The notes beneath the pieces were generated by a model. That model worked only from the letters and a program-made list of their open reading frames with translations, was not told where the DNA came from and did not search any database. Made by a program: the position numbers and the translations under genes. Shown piece by piece: positions 26,020 through 34,830 of a DNA stretch of 64,000 nt. Within the stretch, counting starts at the first letter, position 1. Each line of letters opens with the position of its first letter. The DNA comes from Marinimicrobium sp050113635 (GTDB taxonomy: Bacteria > Pseudomonadota > Gammaproteobacteria > Pseudomonadales > Cellvibrionaceae): assembly GCF_050113635.1 (NCBI RefSeq), contig NZ_JBNJLT010000003.1, positions 186,001 through 250,000 of the forward strand, read 5' to 3'.

Positions 26020-26045
26020 TTGGGGCTTGCCCGAGTGATTTCAAG
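26020..26045 (-). promoter_or_regulatory. Sigma-32 (heat-shock) type promoter before hslV
   Basis: On the minus strand CTTGAAA (plus 26039-26045) is followed after 13 bp by CCCCAA (plus 26020-26025). This is a close match to the RpoH pattern CTTGAAA-N11-16-CCCCAT. It lies about 60 bp upstream of the hslV start, as expected for hslVU, a known heat-shock operon. Confidence 0.65.
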
Positions 26046-26077
26046 CAAGAACGCTTTTCGGGCAAGGATGGTCAGGT

Positions 26078-26662
26078 TTAGTCTTTTTTGCGCTTGAGCA
26101 CCAGCGCGTGGTACTCATTGGAGACCAGTGTGGAGCGAGCGCTGGCCAGACGGGACTGGTTGTTGAACGGGCCGACCAGGACTCGGTGCCACACCTCATT
26201 GCTGTTGAGTGTTACCTGCTCGGTATAAGCGTCGAGGTTTAGCAGCAACAACTGGGCACGCAGACTGTCGGCCTCGGAGGCTTTGCGGAAGGAGCCGACC
26301 TGAAGAATAAACTCATCCTTGCTGGCCGGGGGTGTCTGACTTCCGCCCTGTGCCTGTTGTTCGCTTGGCTCCGTGGCGGGCACGATTTCCTCGCTTTCGC
26401 GCAGCAGTTTATAGAAATCGAAGCGGGGCTTGGGATTGCTGGCCTCCGGCGCCTCCGGCTCGACGTTCTGGGTGGCGACGGGTTTGCTCGGCGCCGGTTG
26501 GCTGCGCTCGGGCAGTTCAACATTGGTCAGTCGGGTGAGAAACACGATAAAGCCTCCGAGTACCACACCGGTAAACAGCCATACCCAGCCGGGCACCTGG
26601 CTTTTCGGGCGCTGGCGACGGCGTTGGGGAGGACGGTTTTTCTTGGCGTAGTCTCGGGTCAT
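26078..26662 (-). CDS. SPOR-domain membrane protein (FtsN-like)
   Basis: A 194-residue bitopic protein: basic cytoplasmic N-terminus (KKNRPPQRRRQRPK), one membrane helix (WVWLFTGVVLGGFIVFL), a proline-rich periplasmic linker, and a C-terminal SPOR domain (EFILQVGSFRKASEADSLRAQLLL ... VLVGPFNNQ). SPOR domains bind denuded glycan strands at the septum. The position just before hslV matches the FtsN-like gene of other gammaproteobacteria. ATG at 26662 was chosen because the basic segment begins there; the upstream ribosome site is weak. Whether it is the true FtsN cannot be told. Confidence 0.85.
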   Translation of the reverse strand: MTRDYAKKNRPPQRRRQRPKSQVPGWVWLFTGVVLGGFIVFLTRLTNVELPERSQPAPSKPVATQNVEPEAPEASNPKPRFDFYKLLRESEEIVPATEPSEQQAQGGSQTPPASKDEFILQVGSFRKASEADSLRAQLLLLNLDAYTEQVTLNSNEVWHRVLVGPFNNQSRLASARSTLVSNEYHALVLKRKKD

Positions 26663-26775
26663 AGGGTTCTGGTCGAGGTTGGAAGCTAAAGCGGAAATTT
26701 CCCGGCAGATGCCGCGCGCCAATTGTACCCGTGACCGCCCCCTCCGGCCAGTGGTGAACGCCGCTGTAGAGATGA

Positions 26776-26887
26776 GGCTCGCCGTGGGGTGGATCGGGTG
26801 TAGACTCTTGGAGGCATGGATGCCGACATGAAGCCCCCAGGGACGGGTTTACGGCGCGTCTACACCCGATCCACCCCAGGGCGAGCC
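26776..26887 (-). repeat. Hairpin element E (type-2 core, reversed)
   Basis: Arms of 30 bp at 26776-26805 and 26858-26887 pair with one mismatch. The 52-bp core reads forward on the minus strand and is almost identical to core D, including GGCATCCATGCC. It lies 30 bp past the priA stop, in the gap where argS stands in the related Pseudomonas gene order. Confidence 0.9.
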
Positions 26888-26917
26888 GAACGTGACGTCT
26901 TATGTCGAACCCGTTGT

Positions 26918-29125
26918 TTAGCTCATATCCTGCGGATCTACATCAATCGACCAGCGCGTGCGCTTCGCCAGTGGGTGCTGCTCCAGCTCCGGAGCGAGGC
27001 GACTGAGCAAGCCGTGCAGGGTTTTGCGTTGCGCCGCATTCACCTGAAGCTGATAGCGAAACCGGTCCCCGCGTTTTTCCAGCATGGCCGGCAGCGGCCC
27101 GAGGTAGCCCAGTTCATGATTCGCGGGATGATACTGCTCCGCCAACTGCCGCACGTGGCGCAAAAAGGCCACCGCATTTTCCGGACGCTTGGACTCCGCC
27201 CGGATTAACGCCATTTGTCGAAAGGGCGGCAACTGCGTAAGGCGGCGTTCACTCAGAATCATCTCGGCAAAGGGGTGATAACCTCGCTCCATCAGCGTGC
27301 GCACCAATGGGTGATCCCGATGGTGGGTTTGCAGAATCACCTCTCCCGGTTTCTCCGCCCGGCCCGCCCGGCCCGCTACCTGCAACAGCAGCTGCCCCAT
27401 TTTTTCTGGACCCCGGAAATCGGTGCTGAATAATCCGGCGTCCGCATCCAGAATCACCACGAGAGTGACATCCGGGAAATGATGCCCCTTGGCCAACATC
27501 TGTGTGCCCACCAGAATGCACGGCTCGCCGCTGTGGATTTCCGTCAGCAGTTCATGAAAGGCGTGCTTTTGGCGGGTGGAGTCGCGATCAACCCGTAACA
27601 CACGGGTGCCCGGGAAGTGACGGGTCAGCGCCTCTTCGCTGCGCTCTGTACCCTGACCCACTGGCTGTAGCCGGGTGCTGTGGCAGGACGGGCAGTAGCG
27701 CGGTACAGCTCGCTGGTGATCGCAGTGGTGACAATGCAAGTGCCTGGGGCTTTGATGCAGTGTCATACGGGTATCGCAGTGGTGGCACTCCGCCAGCCAA
27801 CCGCACTCCGTACACTCCAGAGTGGGCGCGTAACCGCGCCGGTTCAAAAACACCAGCACCTGGTTGCCACGGTCCAGCGTGCGACGAATTCGACCAATAG
27901 TCTCCTCGCTGAACCCGCTGTCCAGTGGCTGTCGACGAATGTCCTGCAAGTGTACGGTCGGCGCCTGTGCCTGACCGGCGCGGTGAGCCAGCCGCAGGTA
28001 CTGGTAACGACCAGTGCGTGCATTGTGCAGGCTCTCCAGTGCCGGTGTGGCACTGCCTAAAATCAGGGGAATATTCAGCCGTCTCGCCCTCAGGGCGGCA
28101 AGATCCCGGGCGGAGTAACGAAAGCCGTCTTGCTGCTTAAAAGAGCTGTCGTGCTCTTCGTCAACAATTAAGATCCCGGGGTTGGCCAGCGGGGTGAAAA
28201 TGGCAGAGCGGGTGCCGATGATAATGCGAGCCCGGCCATCCCGGGCCTGTACCCAGGCGTCCAGCCGCTCCCGGTCATTCATGCCGGAGTGCAGCGCCAC
28301 CACCGTGCAGCGGAAGCGGCGCTGAAAGCGGGAAAGCGTCTGGGGTGTAAGGCCAATTTCCGGCACCAGCACCAGGGCCTGCTGGCCTCGCGCCAATACG
28401 CGGGCAATGGCCTGTAAATAGACCTCGGTTTTGCCGCTGCCGGTGGCGCCGTCCAGCAGGCTGATATGGAAGCCGCCGATGGGAATCTGGTTCAGCGCAG
28501 TCTGCTGCTCCGCATTGAGTGGCAGCGGCGACTCACCCAGGATTTCAGGCGATTCCTCCGGAGTGAACACTTGCTCTGTGCTTTCGATCAGTTGTTTGTC
28601 GGCCAGCGCCTTGACGGCCGGACTGCCAATGCCCAGCAGTGTCAAATCGGCGCGGTTCAACTGGCCCCGCTGCTGTAAAGCTGCCAGCAGTTCCGCCTGG
28701 CGCGGAGCGCGTTTCAGTGCGCCCTCAGGAAGCCCCTTGCCCTCAGTGGTCAGCCGCCAGTATTTCTCGCCTTTCTCGCGCGCGGCCTCCCCCTGACGCA
28801 ACAGCGCGGGCAGGGCGGTATGCAAGGCATCGCCGATGGGATGCTGGTAGTAATCGGCGGCCCAAAGGCACAGTTGCCAGACGTCTTCCGGCATCAGCGG
28901 CTCGGCGTCCAGTAGGGCCTCAGCCGCGCGCAGCTGCGAAAGAGGGATATCCGAGGTGGCTTTTACCCTCAGTATCAACCCGACCAGCCGTTGTGGGCCA
29001 AAGGGGACGCGCACGCGCTGCCCGGGCTGTAATTGTTCTGGCACCGTATCCGCCGGGGGCAGGTAATCGAACCGGCGTCGCAGAGGGGTGGGCAGGGCGA
29101 TTTCCAGTACAGTAAGGGCTGTCAT
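26918..29125 (-). CDS. priA: Primosomal protein N' (replication restart helicase)
   Basis: DNA helicase of about 735 residues that reloads the replisome at stalled forks. Visible are the N-terminal 3'-DNA-binding region (EIALPTPLRRRFDYLPP), Walker A DGATGSGKTEVYL (about 227), the DEEHD box (about 321), and eight cysteines in CTECGWLAECHHCDTR ... CHHCDHQ ... YCPSC (about 435-478) that bind two zinc ions. GRAGRAEKPGEVILQT is in the second helicase domain. ATG at 29125 has CGGAG just upstream; in-frame upstream starts were rejected. It is divergent from rpmE, the usual neighbour. Confidence 0.96.
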   Translation of the reverse strand: MTALTVLEIALPTPLRRRFDYLPPADTVPEQLQPGQRVRVPFGPQRLVGLILRVKATSDIPLSQLRAAEALLDAEPLMPEDVWQLCLWAADYYQHPIGDALHTALPALLRQGEAAREKGEKYWRLTTEGKGLPEGALKRAPRQAELLAALQQRGQLNRADLTLLGIGSPAVKALADKQLIESTEQVFTPEESPEILGESPLPLNAEQQTALNQIPIGGFHISLLDGATGSGKTEVYLQAIARVLARGQQALVLVPEIGLTPQTLSRFQRRFRCTVVALHSGMNDRERLDAWVQARDGRARIIIGTRSAIFTPLANPGILIVDEEHDSSFKQQDGFRYSARDLAALRARRLNIPLILGSATPALESLHNARTGRYQYLRLAHRAGQAQAPTVHLQDIRRQPLDSGFSEETIGRIRRTLDRGNQVLVFLNRRGYAPTLECTECGWLAECHHCDTRMTLHQSPRHLHCHHCDHQRAVPRYCPSCHSTRLQPVGQGTERSEEALTRHFPGTRVLRVDRDSTRQKHAFHELLTEIHSGEPCILVGTQMLAKGHHFPDVTLVVILDADAGLFSTDFRGPEKMGQLLLQVAGRAGRAEKPGEVILQTHHRDHPLVRTLMERGYHPFAEMILSERRLTQLPPFRQMALIRAESKRPENAVAFLRHVRQLAEQYHPANHELGYLGPLPAMLEKRGDRFRYQLQVNAAQRKTLHGLLSRLAPELEQHPLAKRTRWSIDVDPQDMS

Positions 29126-29397
29126 GAACTCCGAGGTCGGTGCCAGTGTCAAAAGGCACTCAGGATAGCGCATGAGTACGGCCCGGGGAATGCGCACACG
29201 CGTGTTTGATGCCCGCTTTGAGGCGGATGCCACTTGAGTTTGCTTTGTGTGTACTTTCTGGTAGTATTCGCGCCTTCCTGAAAGCCGTACCCATTAACCG
29301 TTGTGCGGTGCCCGGCAAAATCCTCTTTTGGTCCCTTTTGTTTATCGAAAGTGACCAGGGGTCGACCGGGTGGCGGCACAAAGATGAGGCGAACACC

Positions 29398-29613
29398 ATG
29401 CAAGCTGATCTGCACCCCAAATACGAAGATGTCACTGCGACCTGTAGCTGTGGCAACACCATCAAGACTCGCTCTACGCTGGGCCAGGATTTTACCGTGG
29501 ACGTGTGCTCTGAATGTCACCCGTTCTACACCGGTAAGCAGAAAATCGTTGACACCGGTGGCCGTATCGACCGCTTCAAGAAGCGTTTCGGCAGCCGCAT
29601 CGCCTCCAAATAA
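29398..29613 (+). CDS. rpmE: 50S ribosomal protein L31 (zinc-binding form)
   Basis: A 71-residue ribosomal protein with the four zinc-ligand cysteines of the C+ form (CSC at about 16-18 and CSEC at about 37-40) and the HPFYTGKQKIVDTGGRIDRF core. Start ATG 29398 gives the standard length. A cysteine-free paralogue may exist elsewhere, as zinc-starved bacteria often carry one; none is in this window. Divergent from priA. Confidence 0.97.
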   Translation: MQADLHPKYEDVTATCSCGNTIKTRSTLGQDFTVDVCSECHPFYTGKQKIVDTGGRIDRFKKRFGSRIASK

Positions 29614-29617
29614 TCGG

Positions 29618-30487
29618 ATGAACGTGGCCGTTTCGGCCCGTTGCGCGAATGCATCGAAAACGCCGGGGGCGAAGGCCTCCGGCGTTTTTGTTGCGGTTCT
29701 CATTTCCCTTTCTGCCCTTCTGTCATCCTTTATCCTTCTGGCCGCGCAGACTGCCGCCTGCCCCGTTCCCGACGCCTTGCCCTCAGAGCGGGTGCAGGTA
29801 GTGGCCGTCCATGACGGAGATAGCGTCCGGCTCGCCGATGGTCGCCGGGTGCGGCTGATTGGTATCAATGCCCCGGAGCTGGCCCGGGACGGAAGAGCCG
29901 CAGAAGCTCTGGCGCTCGACGCGGGCCATGCGCTGCGCCAGGCGGTGTCGGGTAAGGAGGTGCGCCTTTTCTATGACCGGGACCGAAAGGATCACTACGG
30001 ACGAACGCTGGCGTATCTCTATTTGCCGGACGGCCAAAGTCTGGAGGCGGAACTGTTGCGTCAAGGGTTGGCCTTTCATATCGGTGTGGCACCCAATTTG
30101 GCGCTGGCGAACTGTCTGGCAGCGTCGGAATCCGAAGCCCGTCGCGCAGAGCGCGGAGTCTGGGGGCACAGTGGTTGGGCGCCAAAGCCCGCCTCGACCT
30201 TGGCGACGAATGATACAGGGTATCAGAGGGTTTCGGGACGCATCGTGGATGTAAGTCAGGCGGGAAGCGCCGTCTGGCTGGAACTCGATGGCCCGCTCGT
30301 AGTCCGCGTGCCGATCGCCGCCTGGAGCGCTTTAGAGAAAAGTGATCTGAAACCGGGCGCTGAGGTGGAGGTGCGTGGCTGGGTAGTCGATCGCTCTGGG
30401 ACCCGTGCTGCCCGACGTGGTTTCAAGCCACTGGTGATCAACCTCCAGAGCCATATAGGACTGGAGCGCCGCGCCCCGCCGCTGTAG
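29618..30487 (+). CDS. Secreted thermonuclease-family (SNase-like) protein
   Basis: About 289 residues with a hydrophobic N-terminal segment (VFVAVLISLSALLSSFILLAA), then a staphylococcal-nuclease fold. HDGDSVRL gives the metal-binding Asp, RLIGINAPE (about 78-86) the equivalents of catalytic Arg35 and Glu43, and HYGRTLAYLYL (about 127) that of Arg87. All three catalytic residues are kept. A C-terminal region (about 190-289) of beta character looks like an extra OB-type domain. The start is uncertain: ATG 29618 is the only plausible one, yet the rpmE terminator lies inside codons 14-25. Export to the periplasm is inferred. Confidence 0.8.
   Translation: MNVAVSARCANASKTPGAKASGVFVAVLISLSALLSSFILLAAQTAACPVPDALPSERVQVVAVHDGDSVRLADGRRVRLIGINAPELARDGRAAEALALDAGHALRQAVSGKEVRLFYDRDRKDHYGRTLAYLYLPDGQSLEAELLRQGLAFHIGVAPNLALANCLAASESEARRAERGVWGHSGWAPKPASTLATNDTGYQRVSGRIVDVSQAGSAVWLELDGPLVVRVPIAAWSALEKSDLKPGAEVEVRGWVVDRSGTRAARRGFKPLVINLQSHIGLERRAPPL
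29657..29690 (+). terminator. Rho-independent terminator of rpmE
   Basis: AAAACGCCGG (29657-29666) and CCGGCGTTTT (29679-29688) form a perfect 10-bp stem followed by T residues, 44 bp past the rpmE stop. It lies inside the 5' coding part of the nuclease gene. Confidence 0.8.
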
Positions 30488-30511
30488 GCGACGAGGCGCT
30501 GGGCTACGTGT

Positions 30512-33028
30512 TTAGAACAGTTCTTCTGGCAGTTGGTGATCCCGGGTGTTGCCATTGCCGCCATTGTCATCGTAAGGCGGTACATCCTCCGCTCGGAAAA
30601 TCTCGAACACCGCATCGGGGTCACCCGGACGAGCGCGACGGCCGTTCTCCGGGTCGATGCGCACGGTGACGATTCCCTCTGGCTGAGGCGCAGGGTGATC
30701 GGGACGGCCAGCCAGCGCGACGCGCATGTAATCGATCCAGATAGGCAGCGCCGCGGTGCCCCCGTATTCTCCGCGCCCCAGCGGAGTATTGTTGTCAAAG
30801 CCGAGCCAGGCGACCGTCACAACCTCTGGGTTGTAACCGGCGAACCAGGCATCTCTGGGGCCGTTGGTGGTGCCCGTTTTACCGGCGATGTCGGCGCGAT
30901 CGAGTACGCGGGCGCGTCGGCCTGTGCCTCGGGCAATCACGTCTCTCAACATGGAATCAATGATAAAGGCCGTTTGCTCGTCCAGCACGCGTGGCGCAAT
31001 GGGCGGCGGTTCCACCACGGCTTCCCGCCCCTCTTCGACATCCAGCAGGGACAGTTGAGCGGGCTGCTCTGGAGCCAGGCGGGCGGGCTCATTGGCCTCA
31101 GCGGGCTGTTCTGGCTCGTTGGCGTAAACATCCGCGATGAGGCTGACCGGTTCTTCCTCGTTCTCGTTGACGGGTTCACAATCCCGGCAAACGGTGGCGG
31201 GACGAGCCTGATGAACGAGGTTGCCCTCGTCATCTTCAATGCGCTGCACCATATAAGGGGCTACCCGGAAGCCGCCATTGGCAAGTACGGTGTATCCGCG
31301 GGCCAGATTCATAGGCGTCAGGGCGTGGCTGCCGAGGGCAAGAGACAGGTTGCGTGGCAGTTCGTCCCGGTCAAAACCGAACTGATCCAGCGTATCGAGC
31401 AGCGACGGCAGCCCGATGCTGCGGAGCACCCGAATGGAAACCAGGTTCCGGGACCGATACAGCGCTTCTCGTAGACGGGTGGGGCCGAGAAAAGTGCCGC
31501 CGTCGTTTTCGGGCCGCCAGGCACCTTCCAGGCTCGCGTCTTCAATAACGACAGGGGAGTCGTTAACGATGGTGGCGGGGGTGAAGCCGTTCTTGAGCGC
31601 TGCGGTGTACACAAAGGGCTTGAAGCTGGAGCCCGGTTGGCGTGCGGCCTGCAGCGCCCGGTTGAAATTGCTCATCCGAAAGTCGAAACCGCCGACCAGC
31701 GCTAGAACGCCGCCGTTCTCAGGGTCGAGGCTCACCAGGGTGGCTTGGGCCGCTGGTAACTGACGTAATTGCCACTGCTCTCCATTTCGTCGCAGGCGAA
31801 TGACATCACCCACACTCAGCACGTCGCCGGCACTGTCTGGCGAACCCGTCCGGGCGTTTTCGTTCAGGTAGCGGCGGGCGCTGGACAGGCCTTGCTCCCA
31901 CTCCAGGGTGGCCGTTTCCCCGCTGCCCAGCAAGACCTCGGCGGAGCGCTCCTCTAGCGACAGCACGACAGCGGGCTGGAGGTCACCCAATACGTTGATA
32001 TCCTGTAGCGCGTCAATCCATTCATCCCGGTCTTCCGGCGGCTCACCCCACTGGGCTTCAGGACCCCGGTAACCGTGGCGCCAATCGTAAGTGATCAGAC
32101 CGTCCACGACCGCTTTCTGGGCGGCTGCTTGATATTCACTGTTGATGGTGGTGTAGACCTTGTAGCCAGCGGTATAGGCCTCGGCCCCAAAGCGATCAAT
32201 GGCTTCGCGGCGTGCCAGTTCGGCCACGTATGGCGCGTAGAGGTCAAGTGTAGCGCCATGGTAGCTGGCATTGTCCGGTGTGTTGACGGCCACTTCATAG
32301 GCGGCCTGATCGATATAGCCTAACTCGAGCATGCGGCCGAGAATCCAATTGCGGCGGATGGTGGCGCGTTCGATGTTGGCCAGCGGGTTATAGGCCGAGG
32401 GCGCCTTCAGTACGCCGACGATCATGGCCCACTGTTGAATCTCCAGTTCGTCAATGTCCTTGCCATAGTAGATCTGGGCGGCCGCGTGAATGCCGTAGGC
32501 ACGGTTGCCAAAGAACATTTTATTGCTGAACAGCGCGAGAATCTCTTCTTTGGAAAGTTCATTCTCTATTTGCAATGCCAGCAGGATCTCGTTGAATTTA
32601 CGGGAAAATACCTGATCGCGGGACAGGAAAAAATCCCGTGCTAACTGCATGGTGAGGGTGCTGCCCCCCGACTGAATCCCGCCTGTTTTCAATAATTGTG
32701 ACGCGGCTCGCAAAAGTCCCTTAATAGATACGCCGGAGTGGTCGTAAAATTCAGCATCTTCGGCCGATAATAGAGCCTGGATGTAAAGCTTGGGGATATC
32801 ATCGAATGAGACGGGTGTGCGACGCTGTTCGCCAAACTCGCCAATCAGCTTGCCATCACTGGAGTAGACCCGTAACGGTGTTTGCAGCTGTACCTGTCTG
32901 AGACTGTCGACTGGCGGCAGTTTGGGGCTCAGATAGAGGTATAACCCCGCCAAAGCGACCAGGCCAGAGCCCGCACCAGCGATGCACAGCCAAAAAAGCA
33001 GGCTCAAGTAAGACTTTTTAATAGGCAT
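30512..33028 (-). CDS. mrcA: Penicillin-binding protein 1A (bifunctional transglycosylase/transpeptidase)
   Basis: Inner-membrane cell-wall synthase of about 838 residues. Parts: N-terminal membrane helix (LSLLFWLCIAGAGSGLVALAGL), glycosyltransferase 51 domain with EDAEFYDHSG (about 91) and the GGSTLTMQLARDFFLS motif, an OB-like insert, and the transpeptidase domain with active-site SSFK (about 465) and KTGTT (about 718). The second half has an acidic insertion rich in Pro and Glu. ATG at 33028 was preferred to an upstream in-frame start, though its ribosome site is weak. Divergence from pilM is the classical gammaproteobacterial order. Confidence 0.95.
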   Translation of the reverse strand: MPIKKSYLSLLFWLCIAGAGSGLVALAGLYLYLSPKLPPVDSLRQVQLQTPLRVYSSDGKLIGEFGEQRRTPVSFDDIPKLYIQALLSAEDAEFYDHSGVSIKGLLRAASQLLKTGGIQSGGSTLTMQLARDFFLSRDQVFSRKFNEILLALQIENELSKEEILALFSNKMFFGNRAYGIHAAAQIYYGKDIDELEIQQWAMIVGVLKAPSAYNPLANIERATIRRNWILGRMLELGYIDQAAYEVAVNTPDNASYHGATLDLYAPYVAELARREAIDRFGAEAYTAGYKVYTTINSEYQAAAQKAVVDGLITYDWRHGYRGPEAQWGEPPEDRDEWIDALQDINVLGDLQPAVVLSLEERSAEVLLGSGETATLEWEQGLSSARRYLNENARTGSPDSAGDVLSVGDVIRLRRNGEQWQLRQLPAAQATLVSLDPENGGVLALVGGFDFRMSNFNRALQAARQPGSSFKPFVYTAALKNGFTPATIVNDSPVVIEDASLEGAWRPENDGGTFLGPTRLREALYRSRNLVSIRVLRSIGLPSLLDTLDQFGFDRDELPRNLSLALGSHALTPMNLARGYTVLANGGFRVAPYMVQRIEDDEGNLVHQARPATVCRDCEPVNENEEEPVSLIADVYANEPEQPAEANEPARLAPEQPAQLSLLDVEEGREAVVEPPPIAPRVLDEQTAFIIDSMLRDVIARGTGRRARVLDRADIAGKTGTTNGPRDAWFAGYNPEVVTVAWLGFDNNTPLGRGEYGGTAALPIWIDYMRVALAGRPDHPAPQPEGIVTVRIDPENGRRARPGDPDAVFEIFRAEDVPPYDDNGGNGNTRDHQLPEELF

Positions 33029-33077
33029 TTTTTCTATGAGAATTAATAAGTTAGCGAAAATGGCAGCGAATCGCCGC

Positions 33078-33107
33078 ATTATACGGGCTTTTTGCCTGTT
33101 TACATAA
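33078..33107 (-). promoter_or_regulatory. Candidate promoter for the PBP1A gene
   Basis: A perfect -10 box TATAAT on the minus strand (plus 33078-33083) lies about 50 bp upstream of the start. The -35 region is weak (TTATGT, plus 33102-33107, 18-bp spacing). Confidence 0.4.
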
Positions 33108-33118
33108 GTGCGGTCTTG

Positions 33119-33146
33119 TTGCAGGCTTAACTTAAAGTCTTATAAC
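33119..33146 (+). promoter_or_regulatory. Candidate sigma-70 promoter for pilMNOPQ
   Basis: TTGCAG (33119-33124) and TATAAC (33141-33146) with 16-bp spacing, 37 bp upstream of pilM and divergent from the PBP1A promoter. Confidence 0.5.
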
Positions 33147-33182
33147 ATAAACTTCACATAAGTTACGGATATAGATAGAAAA

Positions 33183-34250
33183 ATGGGCATTTTAAGCTTC
33201 CTTGAGAAAAGGGCGAAGCCGGTCTTGGGGTTGGACATCAGTTCAACATCGGTCAAGCTTCTAGAGCTCAGTCGCCACGGTGATAGCTACCGCGTTGAGA
33301 CCTATGCGGTTCGCCCATTGCCGCCGGGCGCCGTAGTCGAAAAAAACATCAACGATCCCGAGGCTGTCGCCGAGGTGGTTCGTGCTGTCATCAAGCAGTC
33401 CCGTACCAAGCTCAAGCATGCCGCCGTGGCGGTGGCGGGCTCTGCTGTCATTACCAAAATGATTGATATGCCCTCCGGCCTCAATGACGACGCGATGGAA
33501 ACTCAGATTTCTATAGAGGCCGATCAGTACATTCCGTTCCCTCTTGAAGAAGTGTCCATTGATTTTGAAATCCAGGGCGAGTCGCCCCGCAACCCCGAGC
33601 AGGTGGAAGTGTTGCTGGCGGCGTGTCGTCGCGAGAATATTGATTTGCGGGTCAACGTGCTGCAACTGGCCGAATTGCAGGAAGAGGTCGTGGATGTGGA
33701 GGCCTACTGCACTGAGCGCGCGTTTGGGCTGATCTCGGAACAGTTGGAGGATCAGGAAGGGCAGGTGGTGGCCATTGTGGATATTGGTGCCACCATGGCC
33801 ACCTTAAGTGTCTTGGTTGATGGCCGCACGGTGTACACGCGGGAACAACTGTTTGGTGGCAAGCAGCTGACTGAGGAAATTCAGCGCCGTTATGGGCTAT
33901 CCATGGAGGAGGCAGGGCTGGCCAAGAAGCAGGGCGGCCTGCCGGATGATTATGAATCTGAAGTGTTGGACCCGTTTAAGGAAGCCGTGGTTCAGCAGGT
34001 AACCCGCTCCCTCCAGTTCTTTTTCTCCGCCAGCCAATACAACGATGTCGACTACATCGTACTGGCCGGCGGGGTGGCATCCATGGAGGGGCTGGTTGGT
34101 CTTATTGAAGAGAAGCTGGGGACCCAGACGCTGGTTGCCAACCCGTTTGCCAATATGTCGGTCTCCTCGCGCGTGAATGCCGCGGCGCTGGCCAACGATG
34201 CGCCCTCATTGATGATCGCGGCCGGTCTGGCGCTGAGGAGTTTCGACTGA
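33183..34250 (+). CDS. pilM: Type IV pilus assembly protein PilM
   Basis: Actin-like cytoplasmic ATP-binding protein of 355 residues that couples the pilus motor to the inner-membrane PilN/PilO complex. Visible are VLGLDISSTSVKLLELS at the N-terminus (phosphate-1 loop), IVDIGATMATLSVL in the middle and VLAGGVASMEGL towards the end. The last base of its stop codon is the first base of pilN. First gene of the pilMNOPQ alignment-complex operon. Confidence 0.96.
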   Translation: MGILSFLEKRAKPVLGLDISSTSVKLLELSRHGDSYRVETYAVRPLPPGAVVEKNINDPEAVAEVVRAVIKQSRTKLKHAAVAVAGSAVITKMIDMPSGLNDDAMETQISIEADQYIPFPLEEVSIDFEIQGESPRNPEQVEVLLAACRRENIDLRVNVLQLAELQEEVVDVEAYCTERAFGLISEQLEDQEGQVVAIVDIGATMATLSVLVDGRTVYTREQLFGGKQLTEEIQRRYGLSMEEAGLAKKQGGLPDDYESEVLDPFKEAVVQQVTRSLQFFFSASQYNDVDYIVLAGGVASMEGLVGLIEEKLGTQTLVANPFANMSVSSRVNAAALANDAPSLMIAAGLALRSFD

Positions 34251-34828
34251 TGGCAAAGATTAACTTACTTCCCTGGCGGGAAGCCTACCGGCAGGAAAAG
34301 AAAAAAGAGTTTATTGGCATCATCGTGGTTGTGGTGATCGTCGCGGGCTTATTGGCGTACCTGTGGAGTGCTGGCGTGCAGTCCTCCATCGCCGATCAAA
34401 ACGCCCGTAACCGGGTGCTGAAAACCGAAATTGCCGCACTAGATGAGGCGGTGAAAGAAATTCGCGAATTGCGCGAAAAACGTGAAGAGTTACTGGCGCG
34501 GATGCGGGTGATTCAGGATCTTGAAGGCACTCGCCCGGTGATTGTGCGCTACTTCGACGATATGGTGAGAGCGATTCCCGATGGTGTTTTCCTCACCAGG
34601 ATGCAGCGTCAGGGGCAGGTTATTCAATTGGAGGGCATCGCCGAGTCCAACAACCGGGTCTCCAGCTTTATGCGGAATCTGGATGAGTCCGACTGGTTCA
34701 AAGCGCCGAACCTCAGTTCGGTGACCGCATCCCCAGCGTACGGTGAGCAGGCCAACGCGTTCCGTATGTCCGTCAGGACCTCGGTACCGGAAGGTCATGT
34801 CAGTGAAGAACAGCAGGAGGAGAACTGA
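34250..34828 (+). CDS. pilN: Type IV pilus assembly protein PilN
   Basis: A 192-residue bitopic inner-membrane protein. It starts with INLLPWREAYRQEKKKEF, the conserved cytoplasmic peptide that docks into PilM, followed by one membrane helix (IVVVVIVAGLLAYLW) and a periplasmic coiled coil plus ferredoxin-like domain. It pairs with PilO, encoded 2 bp downstream. Confidence 0.95.
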   Translation: MAKINLLPWREAYRQEKKKEFIGIIVVVVIVAGLLAYLWSAGVQSSIADQNARNRVLKTEIAALDEAVKEIRELREKREELLARMRVIQDLEGTRPVIVRYFDDMVRAIPDGVFLTRMQRQGQVIQLEGIAESNNRVSSFMRNLDESDWFKAPNLSSVTASPAYGEQANAFRMSVRTSVPEGHVSEEQQEEN

Positions 34829-34830
34829 TC

